Source: Psococerastis gibbosa
Lineage: Eukaryota; Arthropoda; Insecta; Psocodea; Psocidae
DNA: 64,000 nt
Direction: 5' to 3'
NCBI GenBank assembly: GCA_963971405.1
Contig: OZ020489.1
Location: 41,370,510-41,434,509 of the forward strand
The translations under genes and the position numbers were made by a program. Positions within the stretch are counted from its first letter, which is position 1, and every line of letters begins with the position of its first letter. The notes under the pieces are model-generated. The model was not told the DNA's origin, ran no database searches, and saw nothing but the letters and a program-made list of their open reading frames with translations. Below are positions 56,250 through 64,000 of this stretch, one piece after another.

Positions 56250-57240
56250 AACATGCCTTCCAATTTATCAATTACTAAATAGATAATATGATTATTTTCA
56301 TTCTGAATAATTTTCCTATGGTAATAATGGCAATGTATTGCAGCGTGAATTTTCCATAGTTTCTTCAATTTTTTTTTTCACAAAATCAAATCTTTTATTG
56401 GGAATGCACCCTGTTCGGTTTTGTTGCTCTATTTAACACCTGCAAGTCTAAAACACACTTGAATGTAGAAATCATCGATGGAATGGTTCTGCTGAAAAAT
56501 AATTTTTTAGTTATTTTTCATAAACATGTAGTTATTTTTATTTTTTTACATAAATAATTAGATTACTCGTGACTTCGTGGTATTTCATTTTAATAAACAA
56601 AAAATAACAAAAACTTAAAGTTTTAGAAAAACTTGTTATAACAACCCGAATTAGTAAAACCCAAATAATCGTTAAGAAATTAACTTTGTCTAAGAAACCC
56701 ACTTGTGTTAGTATAGTATCTTAGACAAAGTTAATTTCTTAACGAATTTGGGTTTTACTAATTCGGGTTGTTATAACAAGTTTTTCTAAAACTCTAAGTT
56801 TTTGTTATTTTTTGTTTATTATTTTCTTACCCCTAGAAGCAACCTATCAAGGGGCAAGTGACCCTCCGCTTTTTGTTAACATTAATAACGACTTGTTAAT
56901 TTGTGAATTTAAAAGAAATCGTTCGAGCCGTTTTTTAGACGTTTTTTTTTGGAGTTTTTTGAGTATATAACCCCCAAAATTGAGTTAGCCCAAAAAAAAA
57001 AGACTCGAGGTATGATTTTTTTGAACCAACACACCAAATTTCATCAAAATCGATCGATTAGTTTGCCTGGAAATCGATGAACAGACCGAGTGACAGAGCG
57101 ACAGACAGACATTTCGTAAAAAACACTTTTTTGGATTCCTGGGACCTCAAGACGTGCAAATCCGTTGAAATCTCGGAATCGAAAATTTTTTGACCATCAC
57201 AAAGCTTTCCTTATACTACGTATAAATTGGAAAGCAATAA
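56250..57240 (-). repeat. Dispersed repeat T, reverse orientation, interrupted
   Basis: Complement of the 29330 repeat. A fold-back element (56550-56821) splits it; the unbroken sequence is at 31590-31625. Confidence 0.85.
56550..56821. mobile_element. Fold-back insertion with leader
   Basis: A leader with ACTCGTGACTTCGTGG is followed by a near-perfect hairpin of about 95-bp arms (56594-56812), which includes GTTATAACAACCCGAATTAG. Flanking direct repeats TTTTTTTAC (56541-56549) and TTTTCTTAC (56822-56830) match at 8 of 9. Confidence 0.8.
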
Positions 57241-57399
57241 TATAAAATAGACGGCACTGAGCAGCGAAGGAGGAGTTAGTTGCAATTAGTTACAGTACGA
57301 GTAGAGACGCTGCCAGTCCGTAAGGGTAAGTTTTATTGATTGTTAATCCAAGCTGGAATAGTCGAGGCTTGTCCATACTTAAGATATTAAGGCTTTATT

Positions 57400-57730
57400 T
57401 ATTGATTGATTGGCCACTTCAACAAACACATGCATAGGGTTGGCGTGAAAAACGACAGTAGATGCAGACTGTGTGAAGTTGAAGAAGAAACAGCTGAACA
57501 CATTCTCTTTGAATGTGAAGCGCTGGGACAAACTCGATACCAAACTCTTGGCCACCCTAGGTCTGAAGAGGAAACCATCCGATCTAATCCCATCACAAAA
57601 ACACTAGAATTTATCAAAAAGACCGGTGTTATAAGATGGGCGTAGACGGCAAACGTGGAAGCAAAAGACCTTCTAGGTCGACGCTTATAGGAACTCAAAC
57701 GAGTAGGCCCCACGAAGGAAAAAAAAATTG
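57400..57730 (+). mobile_element. LINE C-terminal zinc-knuckle fragment
   Basis: The frame 57406-57642 reads GHFNKHMHRVGVKNDSRCRL, then CEVEEETAEHILFECEALG and RYQTLGHP. The CxxC...H....C motif is the gag-like knuckle at the end of R1/Jockey-group LINEs, followed by the usual FIKKTG tail. An oligo-A-rich 3' end follows near 57720. Confidence 0.8.
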
Positions 57731-58489
57731 ATTGATTACTATATACGTAGGATTTAAATAGTTCCTCGCCTTTATTAATTGTACTAATAAGAAGTAGGCA
57801 CGTTACATAAACAATGGTTTTCAGTGAAATGTTGTATGATGGCATCTGATGTTTATCCTGTAATGTTTATTCTCTACAAATTTGCAGCTCGATTCTTTAA
57901 AATGTTTGAGCTTCATTGTACGAGTACCTACATGCACATTTTCTTACAGTTTTGAAATTTTTATTAAAAAAATATAAAATACCTATTGATTGGTCATTCC
58001 TGGTATTGTTAATAAAAGTTGTCAAATCATCTCTAAATTCTGCCTCCATTAATGGATTATCTAATAGAATTAGCGCTGACACCCTGTATACATACAGTAT
58101 ATGGAATGTAAGAATCTATTTCGAGGAATTAAATATTTTGATCTGATGTTATTGTGTGTAGTTTCGGTATTGTCAATGCTTTGAATCAAAAGCTGGATGG
58201 AAACACGAAATAGCCTACCATCCTGATAGTATCAGAAGGTATTCTTAATTTTTATTGTTGGATGATAATTCGTGAATAAAAATTACTGGGCGTACCATAA
58301 AATTCATGGGAGCATAGCGAGAACACCACATTGTCATGGAATAATAAGGTGTTGTATACCCCAACCTCTCACAAATATTTCAATATTGAGACATAATATT
58401 GAAATATTATTGAAAAAAAAAAAAAATCCTGTGGTGCCAAATTTTAATCTTGATCCTTTAAATTTCGGTTAGATTTCTAACCCCACAAT

Positions 58490-58594
58490 TTAGCCTCTAA
58501 ACTTAAATGACGGTGCTTGTACTCTTTTATCAAAGAGACTCTCAGCTTCAAACTTGAACATGTGCTGCTTGTCAAGTTTACAGATGTCAAGCTC
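58490..58594 (-). pseudogene. Remnant exon 3 of an ML-fold-like gene
   Basis: On the minus strand, after acceptor CAG, it reads ELDICK then LDKQHMFKFEAESLFDKRVQ, ending in TAA: 34 codons. It aligns to exon 3 of the 33963-39779 gene with exactly 24 codons missing, including the WPPTFLGDYW core. The sequence after the stop is also shared. The acceptor, frame and stop survive, but the domain core is gone and no matching exons 1-2 were found. It lies downstream of the 59614-61630 gene and could in principle act as an alternative last exon of it. Confidence 0.75.
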
Positions 58595-58693
58595 CTGAAA
58601 TGAGACATAAGGAATAAAGCCTTATAAGTGTAAACATCTAATATTCCGTGAAATATCAATCGTAGAGTTGTCAAAAATATCAGGAGATTAAAG

Positions 58694-59161
58694 TGATTTT
58701 TAACACAGATTGGCCAAAGGTATTGAATTTGATGTGTGAGCAAAGCGGTTTTTAACACAGATTGGCCAAAAGTATTGAATTTGATGTGAGATTAAAGCAA
58801 TTTTTAACACATATTGGCCAAAGGTATTGAATTTGATCTGTACAAAAAGCGATCTTTAACACAGATTGGCCAAAGGAGTTGAATTTGATGTGTGAGCAAA
58901 GCGATTTTTAACACAGATTGGCCAAAGGTATTGAATTTGATGTGTACACAAAGCGATTTTTAACACAGATTGGCCAAAGGTATTGAATTTGATGTGTGAG
59001 CAAAGCGATTTTTAACACAGATTGGCCAAAAGTATTGAATTTGATGTGAGATTAAAGCGATTTTTAACACAGATTGGCCAAAGCTGTATTGAATTTGATG
59101 TGTACACTAAGCGATTTTTAACACAGATTGGCCAAAGGTATTGAATTTGATGTGTGAGCAA
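58694..59161. repeat. 52-bp satellite array, 9 monomers
   Basis: The monomer is GATTTTTAACACAGATTGG, then CCAAAGGTATTGAATTTG, then a variable end. Three end types occur: A (TGTGAGCAAAGC), B (TGAGATTAAAGC) and C (TGTACACAAAGC), in order A B C A C A B C A, a partial three-monomer higher-order pattern. It is too short and too uniform to be a CRISPR array and has no spacers. Confidence 0.92.
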
Positions 59162-59163
59162 GG

Positions 59164-59430
59164 AGCCTGTTTGTTAACTTGAGGCACCCTAAAGGCAGAC
59201 GATCCTTCACCTCGGGGGAAAGGGGAGTTGACTGACAGTGTGGATCTCCTGATTATAGTGGACTCCGAACCACTTGGGGAACATGTTAAAGTAAAGTAAA
59301 AGGTAAAGTCACACGATTAAATCGGAGGTGACCAGGACTCGACACGCAAGTAGACTGACTGGTATAGTCTCAGCGCGTTATCATGTCCCACCATGTTCCC
59401 CTACCAACGCTGTGCACACTACCAAGTTTG
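59164..59430. repeat. Dispersed repeat P (unoccupied site)
   Basis: CTTCACCTCGGGG, GGAGTTGACTGACAG, CGAACCACTTGGGGAACAT, CTGACTGGTATAGTCTCAG and then TCATGTCCCACCATGTTCCC. ATGT occurs once (59393-59396), where the 36400 copy has a 2.7-kb insertion. A short AAAGTAAAGTAAAAGG slip is at 59287-59302. Confidence 0.8.
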
Positions 59431-59613
59431 ATTATTTACTATGATATTACTGATATTATCTATCTACTAATTTATAAATAGGAAAACATGTTCGAGTAAA
59501 CTCGGACAGGTTCTTTATTATTGGTATAATTGATATTACAATACTATATAGGTACATTATAATTGACAATATTATTAAATCCATCTAATCAATGATCCAT
59601 CTTGGAAAACCAC

Positions 59614-61630
59614 TTAATTTTCAATTTTGTAGTTACAACGCACTGGTGCAGGTGTTTCCAATAGTACTGTTTTATCCATGTATACTTCCCCTTCTAATGC
59701 GAAGCCACGCTTCTCATCGATAGCCCATGATGCTTTGATCAGCCAATAGTCGCCGGTTATGTGATTAGGCCAAGTTTCTCCAAATTTGGCATTCGTCAAT
59801 GTGTACAACCCCTGAAAACAAAGATCGCCTTTACAGTACACTGTGAAATAATTCATTAAATCAATCCGTCTGTGTGTTCAAGAATACCCATGGCTATCCT
59901 TATACACAGGTGGTCAACATGCTCAGTCCCCTGCAACCCTTAAGCCGGGGGAGGGGGGCTTTGGTTTTTCGCTTATATCTCGGAAACTGCGCGCCCTAGC
60001 GATAAATAAATAAATAAATAAGGACTTTTGTTGTTTCTATTACTAAGCCAATCTAGCGGAGTTAGGGATATAAAGCCTCTTACACTCAACTAGGAAGGCC
60101 CGGGCCCGCCTGCTTTACATGCCCTCCGAAGCATAGCCAGAAAATGTAGCCAGTGTGGGATTTCCACACTATACCAAATTAATACTGATTAAATTTGCTA
60201 CAAGTTTTATTAAGGAACGTTTTTCGATACCTTGCATACTTTTCGAGATTTTCATCAAAATCAGTAATTTTGGGATTTTTTTTAAATTACATTTTTTGAT
60301 CTTTTTGACCGGATATATCGGAAAGTATGCAAGGTATCGAAAAATGTTACTTAATATAACTTGCAGAAAAACAGTTTTAATTTAGTATGGAGCAAAAATA
60401 TCAACAGGACGCGCAGTTTCCGAGATATAAGCGAAAAACCAAAAAATGGCAACTGTAAAGCCCCCCTAGCTCGGCTCAAGGATTATGGGTGAGGACTTTT
60501 GATATGTTCACCTTCTAACTAGTCTAAACAAAGTTACGAAGTCAAAAATTGTGTTCCAAAAAATTCCTATTCGTTACCTGTACTATCAGGCTATACAGCT
60601 AACATCAAGCAATTAATTATGATAAGGCGGGGATTCCTCAGACCTGCAAGTGCAAAATACAAATACGGTGACGTGGTAACAGACATTCAAGACTTGGGCG
60701 GGGTTTCCAACGACCTCGCATTGCAGAATGCAAATGACATTGACGGAGATTTGAATTTTTCTTTTTATAAAAATCTATTAAAATGTTTGTGCTTAACATA
60801 TCCCATGACGCCATTTTTTAATTTTAGTTAGTTTGTTTGTGATTTTACTGCATGATCATTGATCAATTTTAACTATGGCATAGAGTAAAACAAACATTTC
60901 CGTCAATGCCATTTACATTCTGCAATGCGAGGTCGGTGGAAACCCCGCCTAATTCTTGAATGTCTGCTACCACGTCACCGTATTTGTATTTTGCACTTGC
61001 AGGTCTGTGGAATCCCCGCCTAACTCGGGCAATCAGCAACAGAAAATCCCCGCCTAACTCGGGCAATCAGCAACAGAACTTCTGCATCATTTCCAAGGGG
61101 TCCGGACCCCCCGAAATAAATTTTCTTATGTAACCCTGTATGGTTTGATGAATTCATCCATTAATGCATTAAAAAATTACGTAAAAACTTTTTGAACCCC
61201 CCCCCCCCCCCCCCAATCAAAACCTTGGGTAAAAACACAAAACACATTCATTCATCCATGTAATTAATAACATATTGCACTATTAAAGTGAGCTAGTACA
61301 TTTTATACAATCGACTGAAACTCCGCTTTCGCTATGTAGTCGGCTATGTCATTTAATAAAAAAATTTATTTTATTCTCTTCCCTAAAAATATCCTAGTGA
61401 GTGGGACAAGACAAGAAAACTTAGAGGTACTCAGCACCTCTTAATTTTATTGCTTGTATGCTTACCTTCTTCAGAGGACATTCTCTCTTCAGGGTGCTTC
61501 CTTTTATCATGCCAGGACTAAGAATGGTCTGATCTTGCATCAGAAAATCACAGGCCTTATAGGACAGTTTCAAAGATGGCACAGTTTGCCATGACTTATC
61601 CACATTCTTTTGGAATCCCACAACATCTAT
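59614..61630 (-). CDS. Secreted ML-fold-like (DUF1091-like) protein, exons 2-3
   Basis: Exon 2 61466-61630 (55 codons) has DKSWQTVPSL, YKACDFL and RECPLKK. Exon 3 59614-59811 (65 codons plus TAA) opens GLYTLTNAKF and has TWPNHITGDYW, then GEVYMDK and a unique C-terminal extension ending RCNYKIEN. Acceptors are CTGTTCCAG and TTGTTTTCAG, the donor is GTAAGC, phase 0. No exon 1 (signal peptide plus YIPKL block) was found up to 64000, so it is probably beyond the window or lost. Unlike the paralogs, the exon 3 Cys is Ala, while exon 2 gains a Cys in ACDFL and the tail gains RC, suggesting rewired disulphides. The intron holds a palindrome, a SINE and a Harbinger-like MITE. Confidence 0.7.
59945..60480. 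repeat. Palindromic element, about 540 bp
   Basis: GGTTTTTCGCTTATATCTCG with GAAACTGCGCG near 59968 is answered by CGCGCAGTTTCCGAGATATA near 60409. The ends are GGGGGGCTTTGG and AAAGCCCCCC. A smaller inverted pair (CGATACCTTGCATACTTT / AAGTATGCAAGGTATCG) lies inside. A SINE interrupts it at 60029-60160. Confidence 0.75.
60029..60160 (-). mobile_element. SINE family 2, 3' part
   Basis: On the minus strand CACACTGGCTACATTTTCTG, GGGCATGTAAAGCAGGCGGG, GAGTGTAAGAGGC and TTGGCTTAGTAATAGAAAC. The tRNA-like head is truncated just after the B box. Confidence 0.75.
60626..61020. mobile_element. Harbinger-like MITE (GCAAGTGC subfamily), 395 bp
   Basis: The left end is GGCGGGGATTCCTCAGACCT and the right end is GGTCTGTGGAATCCCCGCC. 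The TSD is TAA at 60623-60625 and 61021-61023. The outer arm differs from the GACCGG subfamily but the interior (CGGTGACGTGGTA, CGACCTCGCATTGCAGAATG) is the same. Confidence 0.87.
61014..61078. repeat. Short tandem duplication at a MITE end
   Basis: CCCCGCCTAACTCGGGCAAT followed by CAGCAACAGAA occurs twice in tandem; the first copy includes the last bases of the MITE at 60626-61020. Confidence 0.85.
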
Positions 61631-61699
61631 CTGGAACAGTAAGAAAACAATTTAAGCTACAAGAAAACAGCCCTATGGGGTTTTGGTTACTGTATCTAC

Positions 61700-62045
61700 C
61701 ATAGTTTTTTTTAGGGAAATTCATCTACCTATTGAGACGGCGACCAATGTTCGACTTCCGTAAAATTCCTTCACTACTTTTCAATTTTTAATTTTAATTT
61801 TAATTAATTACAATTTTTTTTTCTTAAACGTTAGGTTTTCTTTTAGGTAAAGCTCGATGAGTTGAAGGGGGCCCAGCACGGGAACCATTCCTATGGGATC
61901 CCCCCTTCACAATTGTAAAACTACCTCATTATTAATTTAACACTTATGTATATAAATATACGATTTTCATTTCATTTTTCATTTCATTTCAATAATGACC
62001 CCCTGAGCCTATTACCACCCTCCGTTCAAAATGTTATATAGGCCT
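61700..62045. repeat. Repeat R, partial and interrupted copy
   Basis: GAGACGGCGACCAATGTTCG at 61734 and GACCCCCTGAGCCT at 61997 are collinear with 26905 and 26950, separated by about 200 bp of extra AT-rich sequence. Confidence 0.65.
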
Positions 62046-62149
62046 ATATATATACATATATTTATTATATATATATAGTCATTTCCTCTATCTACTAATT
62101 TTGATAAGTAAATTGGAAAGCATGTTCGAGTAAACTCGGACCGGTTCTT

Positions 62150-62841
62150 TGTATTGTTCCTTTCCAATTTATACGTAGTATAAGGAAAGCTTTGTGATGG
62201 TCGAAATTTCCGATTCCGATATTTCAACGGATTTACACGTTTTGAGGTCCCAGGAACCCAAAAAAGGGGTTTTTACGAAATGTCTGTCTGTCGCTCTGTC
62301 TGTCTGTATGTATGTGCGTCAATTTCCGGGCAAACTACTCGGTCGATTTTGATGAAATTCGGCATGTAGGTTCACAAAAGTCATAGCTCAGAACCTTTTT
62401 TGTTATTTGGGGCTAATTTAATTTGGGGGATATTTTATTCTCAAAAAATTCCAAAAAAACGTCTAAAAAAAAAAAATTATTTCCCCAAAACGGCTCCAAC
62501 GATTTCTTTAAAATTCACATACTGTATATTGTAGTTGTTATTAATATTGATAAAATGTGGGGGGTCACTTGCCCCTTGATAGTTTGCTTCTGGGGGTAAA
62601 AAAATAAAACTAACTAAATTTTAATGAAAAATTACTAAAAAATAATTTTTCTGCGAAACCTTTCTATCGATGATTTCTACCATAAGGTATGTTTTAAGTG
62701 TTAAATTGAGTAACGAAACCGGACAGGTTGCTTTCCCAGAAAAGTATTTTGTACAAAAAATGTTTTTTTTTTTTTAAATGATAGAAAATTCACGCTCAAA
62801 TCCATTGCGCGCCCTGCCAGTATTGCTGTGTGGTAATGACA
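62150..62841 (+). repeat. Dispersed repeat T
   Basis: CCTTTCCAATTTATACGTAG, GATTCCGATATTTCAACGG, GTCTG run, GATTTTGATGAAATTCGGC, CACTTGCCCC, TATCGATGATTTCTACC, and an end GCGCGCCCTGCCAGTATTGC. It is the most complete forward copy, and its 3' end abuts a LINE. Confidence 0.85.
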
Positions 62842-64000
62842 CGAATTTGATAATGCACTGCAAAAACTTAAAACCAAAAAAACCCCAGGAATTGATGACA
62901 TTCCCGCGGAACTACTGAAAAACTGTGGAGAAGCAACAAAAACCGCTGTTTCAAATGGTGAAGACAGCCTACGATACTGGAAGGATACCAGATGACTTTA
63001 AGAAATGCCTAACCGTAACGCTTCCGAAAAAACAGGGAGCTACAAAATGTGAAAACTACCGAACTCTCAGCTTGGTGTCGCACGCTCCCAAAATTCTAAC
63101 CTATATCGTACTTAAGAGAATCGATCATACCATAGACAGTCAGCTCATAGAAGATCAGTTTGGTTTCAGAAGAGGAAGAGGCACCAGAGAAGCAATACTA
63201 GCCTTGCGCCTTACATTGGAGAAAAGACTAAAAAAAAAAAACTACGTATTTGGCATTTGTAGACCTGGAAAAAGCCTTTGACAAAGTGTCCTGGAATAAA
63301 CTGTTGAAGATCCTAAAAAAGGCGAGACTAAAATATAAAGATAGACAAATCATCTGGGCCCTTTACAAAGAAGAGATGGCTGTCATCAGGTGCGGAAATG
63401 CTGAAGGACGGGCTTAAATTAAATCTGGAGTGAGACATGGGTGCTCGCTCTCCCCAGTTTTATTCAATATATACACACAGTTTGCCCTAAACAAAATACG
63501 AGAGGCTCTGCAGCACATCAGAGGCGTAAAGATACATGGCCTAAAAATTGAAACTAAAATGAAACTAAACAAGGCAAAAACCAAAATTATGGCTGTCAGC
63601 ATTGAAGAGCCTCAGACCAACACTTCAATCGACGGTGTTTCCATACAGAATGTCATGAGTTTTCCATACCTTGGCAGTAAAATAACGCACGATGGAAAAT
63701 CATGTGCGGAAATCTCTAGCAGACTTGAAATGGCCCGGCTAGCGTTTAACAAAAAGTCGAAGATATTCGAGGCTAACAACATCGACATAAATGTTAGAAA
63801 AAGACTGCTTAAATCACTAGTATGGAGCATACTGCTTTATGGCTGTGAGACATGGTGCATACACGAAAGAAGCAAAAAGAAGCTGGAGGCTTTCGAAATG
63901 TGGTGCTATAGGAGAATGATGAAAATGTCTTGGAGAGACCACATAACGAATGAAGAGGTACTTCAAAGGATAAATGATAAAAGATCCCTAATTGCCTCCA
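62842..64000 (+). mobile_element. LINE reverse transcriptase, inactivated, runs off the window
   Basis: RT blocks in order: KLKTKKTPGIDDIPAELLKN; ALFQMVKTAYDTGRIPDDF; TVTLPKKQGATKCENYRTLS; LIEDQFGFRRGRGTREAI; FVDLEKAFDKVSWNKLLKIL; SGVRHGCSLSPVLFNIYT; then MSFPYLGSKI, LLYGCETWCI and FEMWCYRRMMKMSW. Frameshifts lie near 62947 and 63245 (in an A run), with an in-frame TAA at about 63416. The stretch that should carry the catalytic (F/Y)ADD motif is missing at about 63560, where KIETKMKL joins NKAKTKIM. It belongs to the endonuclease-RT group, like the tail at 1965-2345. The 5' part is absent at 62842. Confidence 0.9.

Noticed and set aside
58694..59161. CRISPR-like regular repeat array
   Set aside because: The units are contiguous 52-bp monomers with no unique spacers, in a eukaryotic context; it is satellite DNA.
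61640..64000. Exon 1 for the 59614-61630 gene
   Set aside because: I looked for a minus-strand signal peptide and YIPKL block followed by a phase-0 donor and found none; the interval holds repeats and a LINE.

Overview
This is eukaryotic genomic DNA: AT-rich, intron-bearing and crowded with transposons. It is most likely from an arthropod, probably an insect. The reasons are a family of small secreted-protein genes with GT-AG introns, many tRNA-derived SINEs, several LINE 3' ends, hAT and PIF/Harbinger-type elements with clean target-site duplications (TSDs), and no operons. I cannot name the species. A run of exactly 200 N at 12951-13150 shows it is a draft scaffold.

Host genes. All recognisable host genes are on the minus strand and belong to one tandem family. 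Each has three exons, phase-0 introns and about 193-202 residues. Exon 1 encodes a signal peptide and a block around SYIPKL. Exon 2 has a SWQT motif and ends in a CP(I/L/V)K motif. Exon 3 starts G(L)Y/F and has a WP...G..W block. The layout resembles secreted ML-fold (MD-2-related / DUF1091-like) proteins, but that is inference. Loci: 1237-3972 (complete), 8151-12729 (complete), 17401-21979 (identical copy of the previous one), 33963-39779 (complete), 59614-61630 (exons 2-3, first exon probably beyond the window), and a remnant exon 3 at 58490-58594 with an in-frame 24-codon deletion. Most of these exons are short and only become visible by splice-site and paralog comparison.

Duplication. Bases 3901-12950 recur at 13151-22200 (offset 9250) with no difference that I could see, homopolymers included. 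The identity runs up to the N gap on both sides. This looks like two overlapping contigs that were not merged, so the locus probably holds one gene fewer than drawn; a very recent real duplication is the alternative.

Mobile DNA. (1) A complete hAT transposon, 41200-44132, has a 700-codon open transposase, 14-bp terminal inverted repeats (TIRs) and a perfect 8-bp TSD. (2) Several non-autonomous hAT families have 8-bp TSDs (5153, 9996, 11514, 22372, 23286, 30029, 40153, 48999, 52909, 53896). (3) PIF/Harbinger-like MITEs have TTA/TAA TSDs (4750, 9157, 22578, 33216, 35191, 40544, 53969, 55599, 60626). (4) A 2.7-kb TG...CA insertion, probably a solo LTR, lies in the first intron of the 33963-39779 gene. 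(5) There are two tRNA-derived SINE families. (6) LINE fragments lie at 1817, 1965, 4132, 24225, 46078, 54741, 57400 and 62842. (7) Large fold-back palindromes occur, three of which share a one-sided leader. For five insertions an unoccupied paralogous site exists in the same window, which fixes the boundaries.

Satellite. A 52-bp array at 58694-59161 lies beside the remnant exon and appears to derive from intron sequence still present as a single copy in the paralog at 34955-35090. The stretches 25980-26470, 46600-48990 and 49440-50290 contain nothing I can assign.
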